From assembly GCA_017535325.1 (NCBI GenBank), contig JAFXUC010000017.1, forward strand, positions 1 through 53,520: a stretch of DNA of 53,520 bases, written 5' to 3'. Numbering within the stretch: position 1 is the first letter of the stretch; each line of letters begins with the position of its first letter. The notes below the pieces were generated by a model. It saw only the letters and a list, made by a program, of their open reading frames with translations, was not told the origin of the DNA and did no database searches. Made by a program: the position numbers and the translations under genes. Positions 8,909-17,010 of this stretch are shown here, piece after piece. Source of the DNA: Bacteroidales bacterium (GTDB taxonomy: Bacteria > Bacteroidota > Bacteroidia > Bacteroidales > UBA3824).

Positions 8909-10456
8909 CTAATACAGTTGTTCAAATGTTTTGTAATGGTCTTTTGTGAAAAATACTAAACCGTCGTTGCTGAAAACGATACGTTTGGCGTTGCGTTTGC
9001 CTTTTTTGTAGTCGATGTCGCACTCGTAATACTGACGGTTTTTCTCTTTTGGCAACTGTCCTTCGTAGTTGCCGAAACGGTCGCCGCCTATGCTTTTGCC
9101 CGGTGCAACCTCGTGAAGATTGCCTTTTGTGTTGTCCCAGCCGAGCCTCTGAGCCCCGGATTTAGTAATGTAATTTTTCGGTAATTTCTTAAACTCGTGA
9201 ATGTATAGCGCAACGTTTTCTTTGTCGTTGTATTCGCCGTTTTCGTCAAGAGTTTTTTTTTCAGCCTGTTCAGTATTTTCTACCTGTTCTGCCTTTTCTG
9301 CCGAAGGAGCGGGCGGAGCGTTTGCCGAAACCTCCGACAAAAACTCCTTCATTTCTCCGTCCTTGTAAAACAGCGTCGGAAAATCCGTTCTGCCTTGTAT
9401 AGGCCAGTTAAGACGCCAAGAGCCGCCGTCTGTTATACCCCAAACCGTAACCCTTTCGATGTTGTCGGAATGGCGGACAAACGTGTCAAAAATCTCCTTA
9501 AATCTATTGTTGATATTGTTTTTCGCACTTTCGGGAAGTCCGTTTCTGTACGGGTCGTATTTTTCTTGATAATCGGCTTGCGCTGAAATTTCAGCCGTGT
9601 TGCCCATCGGAAAAGGTATCGTCGTTAAGTCAAATTCCGTGATGTGAACCGTGATGTCGTTCTCCTCAAAATCTTTGAGCGCGGTTTCCAACTCCTGAAC
9701 GCTCGGAAAATCCATCGTGCAGTGCATTTGCATTCCTGCGTAGTCCACTTGAAGACCTTCCGCACGCATTTCGTTGATTTTCTTAATGATAGCAGCGCGT
9801 TTTTCGGGTTTGCAAACGTTGTAATCGTTGAGGGTGAGTTTTGCCGACGGGTCGGCTTCGTGCGCAAATTTGAAAGCAAGGTTTATAAAATCGCTGCCGA
9901 TAATTTCGTAATACGGACTTTTGCGGTAACTGCCGTCGTCTTCAAAGGCCTCGTTAACAACGTCCCAAGCGTCAATTTTGCCTTTGTAATGTCCAGCAAC
10001 CCCGAAAATATGTTTTTTCATGCGCTCAATCAGCGTATCGCGGCTGACTTGTTTGCCGTCTTTGTCAACGAAAAACCATTTAGGCTGCTGAGAATGCCAA
10101 ACCAAAACATGTCCTACCATGTACATATTGTTTCCTTTGGCAAAGGCAACAACTTTATCGCCCAACGTGAAATTGAATTTTCCTTGGGTTGGCTGCATAG
10201 TTTCGCCCTTCATGCAGTCTTCGGCGGTAAGCGCGTTGAAATGTTTTTTTACAATGTTGACCGATAATTCATCGCGGCCGTTGATTTGTTTCTCGGCTAA
10301 AATCGTTCCGAGTTTGAAATTGTGTTTAAATTTTTCAGCAAGGCTTGTTTCCTCAGCCTTGTTATTGTTTTGTTGTTGTATGCCGCCGCACGAAAACATA
10401 AATGCAGCAACAAACAGAATAAATGCAAAAACAAAATTGTAATTCTTATTCGACAT
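8909..10456 (-). CDS. Lipoprotein GH10 endo-xylanase fused to a C-terminal barnase-type RNase
   Basis: One uninterrupted 515-residue frame. Residues 1-23 are a lipoprotein signal with lipobox FMFSC (C23). Residues ~38-375 are a complete GH10 endo-1,4-beta-xylanase, with acid/base E169 in WDVVNEAF, nucleophile E274 in HITEFDL, and the C-terminal WGITDGGSW block. Residues ~376-410 are a Pro/Ala/Glu/Lys linker. Residues ~410-515 are a barnase-type guanyl-specific RNase: LPKNYITKSGAQRLGW, then EVAPGKSIGGDRFGNYEG, YYECDIDY and DHYKTF. By alignment with barnase, K432=K27, E478=E73 (general base), R488=R83, R492=R87 and H507=H102 (general acid), so it should be active. Barstar follows 6 bp downstream. 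The region after Cys (GGIQQQNNN) lacks an obvious acidic surface-export signal, so periplasmic-face versus surface display is open. A terminator-like hairpin at 10485-10515 separates it from kdgK. Confidence 0.93.
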   Translation of the reverse strand: MSNKNYNFVFAFILFVAAFMFSCGGIQQQNNNKAEETSLAEKFKHNFKLGTILAEKQINGRDELSVNIVKKHFNALTAEDCMKGETMQPTQGKFNFTLGDKVVAFAKGNNMYMVGHVLVWHSQQPKWFFVDKDGKQVSRDTLIERMKKHIFGVAGHYKGKIDAWDVVNEAFEDDGSYRKSPYYEIIGSDFINLAFKFAHEADPSAKLTLNDYNVCKPEKRAAIIKKINEMRAEGLQVDYAGMQMHCTMDFPSVQELETALKDFEENDITVHITEFDLTTIPFPMGNTAEISAQADYQEKYDPYRNGLPESAKNNINNRFKEIFDTFVRHSDNIERVTVWGITDGGSWRLNWPIQGRTDFPTLFYKDGEMKEFLSEVSANAPPAPSAEKAEQVENTEQAEKKTLDENGEYNDKENVALYIHEFKKLPKNYITKSGAQRLGWDNTKGNLHEVAPGKSIGGDRFGNYEGQLPKEKNRQYYECDIDYKKGKRNAKRIVFSNDGLVFFTKDHYKTFEQLY

Positions 10457-10484
10457 AATGGATTTAGTGTTCGGTTAAAAAAAT

Positions 10485-10515
10485 AGGGACGTTAGGACAA
10501 AAATCCTGCGTCCCT
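10485..10515 (-). terminator. Terminator after kdgK / leader hairpin of the GH10 gene
   Basis: On the minus strand AGGGACGCAGGA pairs with TCCTAACGTCCCT around a short T-rich loop and is followed by ATTTTTTTAA (to 10477). It lies 18 bp after the kdgK stop and 29 bp before the GH10-barnase start. A TATTTTTG box (10522-10529, minus) sits just upstream of it, so the same hairpin could also be at the 5' end of the xylanase transcript. Confidence 0.75.
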
Positions 10516-10532
10516 GAAAAGCAAAAATATGT

Positions 10533-11567
10533 TTATCTTGATACTCTACCGCTTGCGTCGCCGGACATAAGTTTTTCAACCTCTGATACTGACACGCGGT
10601 TGTAGTCGCCGTAGATTGTGTGTTTAAGACATGAAGCCGCAACAGCAAAGTTCAAGGCTTTTTGGTCATCGCCAACAAAAGTTTGAAGACCGTAAATCAA
10701 GCCGCCCATAAACGAGTCGCCGCCGCCTACTCTGTCAACAATATGTGTGATTTGATATTCAGGCGATTTGAAAAGCGTTTTGCCGTCATAAAGAACGCCT
10801 GCCCAGTTGTTGTGGTTTGCGTTAATTGAACTGCGCAAAGTAGTGATAACTTTTTTAGCATTCGGGAAACGTTTCATAATCTGCTGTGAAACCGAAAGAT
10901 AAGCCTCTGCAACAACTTTGCCGCCTTCAACGTTTACGCCTTCGGGTTTTATTAACAAGGCTTTTTCTGCGTCTTCTTCGTTGCCTAAAATTACGTCGCA
11001 ATATTTAACTAATTCCGGCATTACTTCATCAGCACGTTTGCCGTATTTCCAAAGGTTTTTGCGATAGTTGAGGTCGCAAGAAACGGTAATACCCATTTCT
11101 TTTGCAACTTTCAAGGCTTCGAGACAAACCTCTGCCGCTCCTTCCGAAATAGCCGGTGTAATGCCCGTCCAATGAAACCAACCTGCACCTTCAAAAACTT
11201 TTTTCCAGTCAATCATTCCGGTTTTGATTTCCGACACCGAAGAATGTGCGCGGTCGTAAATTACCTTAGAAGCGCGACTTACAGCACCTGTTTCAAGGTA
11301 ATAGATACCTAAGCGGTCGCCGCCGAAAACTACATCGTTAACATCAACGCCAAAACCTCTGAGTTCTCTCAAACAAGCATTCGCAATGTCGTTTTGAGGA
11401 ACACGGGTTACAAAACTAACAGGAATACCATAATTAGCAAGGCTGACTGCAACGTTTGCTTCTCCACCGCCAAAAGTTGCGTTGAATGTGTTTGACTGTA
11501 AAAATCTTTCATATCCCGGAGCGGCAAGTCTTAACATTACCTCTCCAAAAGTTACTGTCTTTTTCAT
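10533..11567 (-). CDS. kdgK: 2-keto-3-deoxygluconate kinase (PfkB family)
   Basis: 344 residues. It phosphorylates 2-keto-3-deoxygluconate to KDPG with ATP in the cytoplasm, the step before KDPG aldolase. PfkB signatures are present: the N-terminal TFGEVMLRL and FGGGEANVAVSLA blocks, and the C-terminal DRVGGGDSFMGGL anion-hole motif with catalytic D284. It is last in a minus-strand operon eda - SDR - kdgK, separated from the SDR gene by 26 bp and closed by the hairpin at 10485-10515. The neighbours make KDG, rather than fructose or ribose, the likely substrate. Confidence 0.88.
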   Translation of the reverse strand: MKKTVTFGEVMLRLAAPGYERFLQSNTFNATFGGGEANVAVSLANYGIPVSFVTRVPQNDIANACLRELRGFGVDVNDVVFGGDRLGIYYLETGAVSRASKVIYDRAHSSVSEIKTGMIDWKKVFEGAGWFHWTGITPAISEGAAEVCLEALKVAKEMGITVSCDLNYRKNLWKYGKRADEVMPELVKYCDVILGNEEDAEKALLIKPEGVNVEGGKVVAEAYLSVSQQIMKRFPNAKKVITTLRSSINANHNNWAGVLYDGKTLFKSPEYQITHIVDRVGGGDSFMGGLIYGLQTFVGDDQKALNFAVAASCLKHTIYGDYNRVSVSEVEKLMSGDASGRVSR

Positions 11568-11593
11568 TTTTAATATTTTTTATTTTCAATGTG

Positions 11594-12415
11594 TTATACA
11601 CCTGAGAACGATGAAAATCCGCCGTCAACAGGCATTACGATTCCGGTTATAAACGAAGCCGCCTCAGAGCACAGAAACTGAACCGCGCCGTTAAGTTCGG
11701 TGATGTCGCCGAATCTGCGCATAGGTGTTCTTGCGATGACTTTTTTGCTGCGTTCGGTAAGGCTGCCGTCGGGATTGATTAACAACGCGCGGTTTTGATT
11801 ACCGATGAAGAAACCCGGAGCAATAGCGTTAACACGGATTTTTTCAGAAAACTTTATCGCCATTTCTTGTGCCATCCACTGCGTGAAACCGTCGATTCCG
11901 TGTTTTGCAACCGTGTAACCAAGAACGCGTGTTATCGCTGAATAAGAAGCCATTGACGAAATGTTGATAATAGAACCTTTCTTCTTTTGAGCCATTGCTT
12001 CACCGAAAACGATTGACGGATAAACAGTTCCGTTCATGTTAATCGAATTTACTTTTTCAAAGTCTTCGATTTTCATTTGGAAAACGTCTTTGTCATCGGG
12101 GATTGTTGCGCCCGGAACGTTGCCGCCTGCACAGTTGACTAAAATGTCAATGCCGCCCCATTTGTCTTGAATTTCTTGACGTGTGGCTTTGAGTTTTTCG
12201 ATGTCAAGAACATCTGACACAACACCGATAACTTCGGCAGTGCCGATTTTTTTGAGTTCTTCAACCTTTTCCATTGTATTTTGTTCATGACGACCCAAAA
12301 CTACAACGTTAACGCCTTGTTCAACAAGGTGTTTTGCAATGCTTCCGCCGAGAACGCCTGCACCGCCTGTTACAACGGCGTTTTGTCCCGATATGTCAAA
12401 AATATTATTTGCCAT
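11594..12415 (-). CDS. SDR oxidoreductase, probable fructuronate reductase (D-mannonate oxidoreductase)
   Basis: A 273-residue classical short-chain dehydrogenase. It has the cofactor loop TGGAGVLG at 16-23, NCAGG at 94-98, catalytic S154 and Y167-x-x-x-K171 (GYTVAKHG), and the C-terminal VDGGFSSFSG. In uronate operons of Bacteroidota this SDR type reduces fructuronate to D-mannonate. Placement between eda and kdgK supports that role, though a KduD-like (5-keto-uronate) activity cannot be excluded. Its start overlaps the eda 3' end by 11 bp. No uxaC (isomerase) or uxuA (mannonate dehydratase) is in the window, so the pathway must be completed elsewhere. Confidence 0.8.
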   Translation of the reverse strand: MANNIFDISGQNAVVTGGAGVLGGSIAKHLVEQGVNVVVLGRHEQNTMEKVEELKKIGTAEVIGVVSDVLDIEKLKATRQEIQDKWGGIDILVNCAGGNVPGATIPDDKDVFQMKIEDFEKVNSINMNGTVYPSIVFGEAMAQKKKGSIINISSMASYSAITRVLGYTVAKHGIDGFTQWMAQEMAIKFSEKIRVNAIAPGFFIGNQNRALLINPDGSLTERSKKVIARTPMRRFGDITELNGAVQFLCSEAASFITGIVMPVDGGFSSFSGV

Positions 12416-13061
12416 TTCTAATTTCTTTTACTGTTTGAATTGCTGATTTGATTTTTTCCGTAATTGTTGAAAAGTCTTTTGTGAGTTGACTGCCTAATCC
12501 TACGCAGGCAACACCTGCTTTGAACCATTCTTCAAGACATTCCTTATCGGTTGTAACGCCGCCCGAAGGCATGATGTTAGTCCAAGGACACGGTGCTTTG
12601 ATTGCTTTTACGAAAGACGGACCGCCGACTTCTTTTCCGGGGAAAATCTTTACAACCTCGCAGCCGAGTTCCTCAGCCAGATTAATCTCCGAAAGAGTTC
12701 CGCAACCGGGAAGCCAAGCGATTTTTCTGCGGTTACAAACTTTTGCCATATCGGGGTTCAAAGACGGCGATACGATAAAGTTAGCACCGAGTTGAATGTA
12801 AAGCGAAGCCGTTGCGGGGTCAACTACCGAACCAACGCCCATAATCATTTCAGGACATTCTGTTGCACACCATTTGTTGATTTCCTCAAAAACTTCGTGT
12901 GCATAGTCGCCGCGGTTTGTAAATTCAAAAACCCTTGCGCCTCCCTCATAACAGGCTTTAACAACGGTTTTTACTTTTTCTACATCGGCATTGTAATAAA
13001 GCGGTACTATGCCCGTAGAAATCATCGTGTTTAATACGTCTAAACGTTTAAATCTTGCCAT
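12405..13061 (-). CDS. eda: KDPG/KHG aldolase
   Basis: 218 residues. Splits 2-keto-3-deoxy-6-phosphogluconate into pyruvate and glyceraldehyde-3-phosphate, a class I aldolase reaction. The Schiff-base lysine is K138 in EVVKIFPG, and the acid/base glutamate is E46 in RVFEFTNRG. The phosphate-binding loop MPSGGV lies near residue 167. It is first gene of the operon with the SDR and kdgK. No TAnnTTTG box is visible upstream; instead the REP cluster begins about 60 bp away, so the promoter is unresolved. Confidence 0.92.
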   Translation of the reverse strand: MARFKRLDVLNTMISTGIVPLYYNADVEKVKTVVKACYEGGARVFEFTNRGDYAHEVFEEINKWCATECPEMIMGVGSVVDPATASLYIQLGANFIVSPSLNPDMAKVCNRRKIAWLPGCGTLSEINLAEELGCEVVKIFPGKEVGGPSFVKAIKAPCPWTNIMPSGGVTTDKECLEEWFKAGVACVGLGSQLTKDFSTITEKIKSAIQTVKEIRNGK

Positions 13062-13121
13062 TTTTGTTAATATTTTTTATTTAAATGTTCGTTATATATT
13101 CGTCTATATCCGTTATCCAAC

Positions 13122-13532
13122 CGGGGGTTCACACCCCCGTCTATATGAATTAATCGTACATATTCATCGTTCAACCGGGGGTTCACACCCCCGTCTATAC
13201 TGTATCGCCCCGTTGGGGCTTTGATTTCCGCATGGCTATCTTAACCGATTCAGAATCCCAAACGCGCCGCCAAAGCCCCAACGGGGCGGCACATCATAGG
13301 CGGGGGTGTGAACCCCCGCGTTTATGCGTGCATGTTTGCGATTAATCGTACATATTCATCGTTCAACCGGGGGTTCACACCCCCGTCTATACTGTATCGC
13401 CCCGTTGGGGCTTTGATTTCCGCATGGCTATCTTAACCGATTCAGAACCCCGAACGCGCCGCCAAAGCCCCAACGGGGCGGCACATCATAGGCGGGGGTG
13501 TGAACCCCCGCGCTTATGCGAGCATGTTTGCG
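13122..13532. repeat. REP/BIME cluster with a 192-bp unit tandemly duplicated
   Basis: 13149-13340 and 13341-13532 are two near-identical 192-bp units with only a few mismatches. Each holds a CGGGGGT..ACCCCCG palindrome, a GCCCCGTTGGGGC hairpin with its inverse copy GCCCCAACGGGGC, and a closing GCGGGGGTGTGAACCCCCGC palindrome. A third, isolated CGGGGGTTCACACCCCCG palindrome is at 13122-13139. There is no credible gene here; short open frames across the region merely translate the palindromes. The cluster ends 18 bp from the RAYT stop codon, the usual arrangement for REP sequences and their transposase. The same hairpin core recurs at 18478-18580. Confidence 0.9.
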
Positions 13533-13550
13533 ATTATATACGCATATCCG

Positions 13551-14015
13551 TCATTCATCGTCAAATTCATATTTTTCGTCATAGTCAATTTGGTATGCCG
13601 TTAAAAAGCGTTTGTATTCGTCCTTATACGAAATCAATTTATGGTGTTCTTTTTGATTACGTATATAATCAGTGGTTTTCCTAATCATTGACGCACTGAC
13701 TGAAAACGCCCCGTAACCGTCTTGCCACGCAAACCAGTCATATTTCGGTGATAACGTTTTTAGCCAACGGCTTGAATTTGCTTTCACCGTTCTGACAAAA
13801 TCAGGTAAAGCCATATTTTTAGGTAACGCAGCCAAAATATGAATGTGCGTTTCTATGCCGCCAATTGCTAACGGTATACCACCGATGTTAAGTATTACGC
13901 CGTTTATGTACCCGAATAGTTTCGGTAAATCCTCTTCATATATTCCGACAGTCCGATGTCCCCATTTTATATGAAAAGTTAAATGCACATATAGTTTTAC
14001 TAACGCCGATGCCAT
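13551..14015 (-). CDS. REP-associated tyrosine transposase (RAYT, Y1/IS200-like)
   Basis: 154 residues from ATG 14015 (MASALVKLYVHLTFHIKW). The frame continues upstream into the ligase gene, but those residues do not fit the family. It is a Y1 HUH transposase: the metal-binding pair is H57-I-H59 (ETHIHILAALP) and the nucleophile is probably Y117 in TDYIRNQKEHH. The block WQDGYGAFSVS is also typical. These proteins act on single-stranded REP hairpins, and many are single-copy domesticated genes. The gene borders the REP cluster at its 3' end, so those palindromes are its likely substrate. It starts 16 bp after the ligase stop on the same strand and may be read from the ligase promoter. Confidence 0.88.
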   Translation of the reverse strand: MASALVKLYVHLTFHIKWGHRTVGIYEEDLPKLFGYINGVILNIGGIPLAIGGIETHIHILAALPKNMALPDFVRTVKANSSRWLKTLSPKYDWFAWQDGYGAFSVSASMIRKTTDYIRNQKEHHKLISYKDEYKRFLTAYQIDYDEKYEFDDE

Positions 14016-14031
14016 AAAATACGAAACCCCG

Positions 14032-15690
14032 TTAACGCTTATTGTCTTTTTCCCTGAGTTCCACTCTGCGGATTTTGCCGGAGATGGTTTTCGGGAGTTC
14101 GTCGACAAACTCTATAACACGCGGATATTTATAAGGCGCGGTCGTGTTTTTAACGTGGTCTTGAATTTCTTTTATTAACTTCTCGCTCGGAGTATAACCT
14201 TTTGCTAAAACTATCGTCGCTTTTACAACGCAACCTCTTACGGGGTCGGGAACACCTGTTACGGCACATTCCACAACCGCAGGGTGAGTCATACACGCAC
14301 TTTCTACTTCAAAAGGTCCTATTCTGTAACCAGAACTTTTTATAACATCGTCCGTTCTGCCTACAAACCAAAAATAGCCGTCTTCGTCTTTGTAAGCAAC
14401 GTCGCCCGTGTGATAAATTTTCCCGTCGTTTGTGATGACGGTTTTCGTTAACTCCTTGTCGCGGAAATACTCTTTGAAAAGTCCGAGCGGACGTTTTTTG
14501 TCAAGACGGATAACTATTTCACCATGTTCGCCGGTCTTAACGGTGTTGCCGTCTTGGTCTACGATGTCAATGTCATAATTTGGATTCGGGACACCCATTG
14601 ACCCCGGCTTCGGTGTCATCCACGGAAATGTCGCAATGGAAAGCGTCGTTTCTGTCTGTCCGAAACCTTCGTAAATGTTAAGCCCCGTGATTTTCTTCAT
14701 TGTCTCAAAAACCGATGAGTTCAAAGCCTCGCCTGCCGTGGTTATATATCTTAAATGCGACAAATCAAACTTCGACAAATCTTCTTTTATTAAGAACCTA
14801 TAAACCGTTGGAGGTGCGCAGAAAGTTGAAACCTTATATTTGCAAATTTTGTCCAACAAGTCGGCTGGCGTGAACTTTTCATGGTCATAAACAAAAACAC
14901 ACGCACCCACAATCCATTGACCGTAAAGTTTACCCCAAACGGCTTTGCCCCAACCCGTATCGGCAACGGTTAAATGTATGTCATTAGGTGTGAGGTTGTG
15001 CCAATATGCTGCCGTTGTTATGTGTCCCAAAGGATACGTGAAAGAGTGCGCAACCATTTTCGGCTCGGCTGAGGTGCCGGAGGTAAAGTATATCAGCGAA
15101 ATATCATCATTAGTGTTGACATTGTCGGGGCGGACAAACGGTTTGGCGTTTTCGATACCTTTGTTGAAATCTTCGTAACCTTCGGGAATCTCAGGACCTA
15201 CGGAAATAAGTTTTTCAACCGTCGGAGATTCGTCCATTGCAGAGGATACGTGTTCCAAAATCAACGGGTCGCCGCAACAAACAATCGCTTTTATGCCTGC
15301 TGAATTGTTGCGGTAAATAATATCATGTTTTGTTAAAAGATGTGTTGCAGGAATTGCTATCGCGCCTATTTTGTGAAGAGCAACGATTGAATACCAAAAA
15401 TGATAGTGGCGTTTTAGGATAAGCATTACACGGTCGCCTTTTTTTATTCCCAAACTCATAAAGTATGAGGCGGTTTTGTCGGTGTAATCTTTCATTTCTT
15501 GAAAAGTAAATTTGTGTTCCTGACCTTTGTCGTTGACCCAAATCATTGCTAATTTTTGCGGGGCTTCTTTTGCCCAAGCGTCAACTACATCGTATCCGAA
15601 ATTAAAATTTTCAGGAACTTTAACTTCATAATTTTTCTCAAAATCGTCCAAATCTTTAAACGATGTCTGTTTTAAAAAGCGTTCTAACAT
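14032..15690 (-). CDS. AMP-binding acyl-CoA synthetase
   Basis: 552 residues from ATG 15690. An in-frame TTG at 15720 overlaps the promoter box and is rejected. It is a member of the ANL superfamily, which activates a carboxylic acid to an acyl-adenylate and then the CoA thioester. Motifs are the P-loop YFTSGTSAEPKMVAH, the A5 block YEGFGQTE, YHTGDVAYKDEDGYFWFVGRTDD with hinge KSSGYRIGPFEVES, and the C-terminal catalytic lysine region KTISGKIRR. It resembles the short acetyl/medium-chain acyl-CoA ligases common in Bacteroidota. The acyl substrate cannot be read from the sequence. It is transcribed alone or with the RAYT downstream. Confidence 0.85.
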   Translation of the reverse strand: MLERFLKQTSFKDLDDFEKNYEVKVPENFNFGYDVVDAWAKEAPQKLAMIWVNDKGQEHKFTFQEMKDYTDKTASYFMSLGIKKGDRVMLILKRHYHFWYSIVALHKIGAIAIPATHLLTKHDIIYRNNSAGIKAIVCCGDPLILEHVSSAMDESPTVEKLISVGPEIPEGYEDFNKGIENAKPFVRPDNVNTNDDISLIYFTSGTSAEPKMVAHSFTYPLGHITTAAYWHNLTPNDIHLTVADTGWGKAVWGKLYGQWIVGACVFVYDHEKFTPADLLDKICKYKVSTFCAPPTVYRFLIKEDLSKFDLSHLRYITTAGEALNSSVFETMKKITGLNIYEGFGQTETTLSIATFPWMTPKPGSMGVPNPNYDIDIVDQDGNTVKTGEHGEIVIRLDKKRPLGLFKEYFRDKELTKTVITNDGKIYHTGDVAYKDEDGYFWFVGRTDDVIKSSGYRIGPFEVESACMTHPAVVECAVTGVPDPVRGCVVKATIVLAKGYTPSEKLIKEIQDHVKNTTAPYKYPRVIEFVDELPKTISGKIRRVELREKDNKR

Positions 15691-15717
15691 TTTTGTCTGT
15701 AATTTTTTATAACGGCG

Positions 15718-15725
15718 CAAAGATA
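15718..15725 (-). promoter_or_regulatory. Bacteroidota -7 box for the acyl-CoA synthetase
   Basis: TATCTTTG on the minus strand, 27 bp before ATG 15690. It supports that start over the TTG at 15720. Confidence 0.6.
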
Positions 15726-15882
15726 AAAAAAAACTTTTATTTCCGTAGTTGCACTTTTGCTTTTTATGAAAAATTATATAAAAATGGAGTGTTTCGATTT
15801 TTTATCAATGGTTTCTGTTTCGTTTTTTATTTTGCAGGGGTTTATGTTTCTACGAAACAACACCGCCTGCCTAATATATATC

Positions 15883-15895
15883 GCCCCTCCGGGGC
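15883..15895. repeat. Short REP-like palindrome at the 3' end of the propeller gene
   Basis: GCCCCTCCGGGGC, a hairpin of the same style as the 13-kb REP cores, lies 12 bp beyond the stop codon of the beta-propeller gene. It could be a transcription stop or a single REP insertion. Confidence 0.5.
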
Positions 15896-15906
15896 TGCAA
15901 ATCAAG

Positions 15907-17010
15907 TCAATCTTCCATTATTATTTTTGGAGCCGGCATCTCAGGACATGGTGTATTATTGCAATAGTCATCAGAATACCAGTCGTAAAGATAAGAGAAC
16001 CAACTGAGTGCAGGGGTGTTAGTGTTAAGTGTCAAAATGTTTTTTGTGAACGATGAGTGTCCGTTATTGTCAAATTCAACGACACCTATATTTTTTTTGT
16101 CGAATATGTATAACCGTCCGTCTATTCCAAAGTGCATTGTTAGCAGGAGAGGTGATTTCAATGAAAATTGACAGATTTCTTTTACATTCTCGAAATCAGG
16201 AGTATCATTAACAATAGGTATTTCTACAATCTCTACTTCATGATTTTTACGCACAGCGTAGTAAACCATGGAATTGTCGGGGGAAAAAGCACTTGCTATA
16301 ACAGTTTTCCCCTCAAAAGTGTGTGTGGCAGTAAGTTTAAATGTCGCCGTTCTTTTGTTGAACAGTCCAAAATAAATACCATCATTCTGATAATTTGTTC
16401 CTATTCGGTCGCATCCTGTATAATATTTACAATTCCACGACAATTTCCAACCTTTATTTTTAGGATAGTCGTTATTGCTGAGAGGTGTATTATGTGCTTG
16501 TATTATACCATTTGAGGTAAGCAGTTGTCTGTTAATTGATTTTCCATCGTATTGAATTAGCCATATACCGCTGCAATCTGCATTGTAAACAGGGTGAATA
16601 TTTTGAAAGGCTTCATTTTTCTCTACTGATATAATTTCATTTTTATTAATATCAATTTTGCATAACGTACCCTCCCCAATACAACAAATGATGTTATCAT
16701 TATTTGGCATTGGAATCAAATACGAGAAATTGATATTTTCTACCTCTGCATATTGGATTTTGTTGCCTTTGCCGTCATACAGTGCTGAACCCACCACAAC
16801 AAGCCTGATTGCACCATCAGCATCAACATACATAGATTTCCTTTTGTTTTCAGTATCGTAAAATGGCGGTTCTAATTGTTGGATAGTTACTGGATTCGTG
16901 CTAAAATCAAACAAATAGTTTTCAACAATCCATTTGCTGACATGCTTGGTTTGTGCCATAGTATCAAATGCAAAAGCAACGACCAAAATTAATACGGTCG
17001 TTGCTTTCAT
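15907..17010 (-). CDS. Exported beta-propeller protein, T9SS-cargo-like N-terminal region, possibly C-terminally truncated
   Basis: About 367 residues. ATG 17010 gives the best signal peptide (MKATTVLILVVAFAFDTMA, then Q); ATG 17037 is an alternative. The mature part alternates short beta repeats (SPDNSMVYYAV; GIDGRLYIFDKKNIGVVEF) and opens with WIVENYLFDFSTNPVTI. This parallels the N-terminal propeller of large Bacteroidota surface proteins that end in a gliding/T9SS C-terminal domain. Here the protein stops just after the propeller at KIIMED, with no sorting domain, and a REP-like palindrome lies 12 bp beyond. Truncation is an inference. No enzymatic motif is visible. Confidence 0.6.
   Translation of the reverse strand: MKATTVLILVVAFAFDTMAQTKHVSKWIVENYLFDFSTNPVTIQQLEPPFYDTENKRKSMYVDADGAIRLVVVGSALYDGKGNKIQYAEVENINFSYLIPMPNNDNIICCIGEGTLCKIDINKNEIISVEKNEAFQNIHPVYNADCSGIWLIQYDGKSINRQLLTSNGIIQAHNTPLSNNDYPKNKGWKLSWNCKYYTGCDRIGTNYQNDGIYFGLFNKRTATFKLTATHTFEGKTVIASAFSPDNSMVYYAVRKNHEVEIVEIPIVNDTPDFENVKEICQFSLKSPLLLTMHFGIDGRLYIFDKKNIGVVEFDNNGHSSFTKNILTLNTNTPALSWFSYLYDWYSDDYCNNTPCPEMPAPKIIMED

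Noticed and set aside
9644..10267. Long open frame on the plus strand opposite the GH10-barnase gene
   Set aside because: It lies wholly inside a well-supported gene, has no recognisable domain and is a reading-frame shadow. The same holds for the plus-strand frames at 37127-37699, 40760-41572 and 48370-48915.
13009..13224. Small plus-strand frame with repeated PTGGSHPRLY
   Set aside because: The repeated peptide is only the translation of the REP palindromes; there is no promoter or family match.
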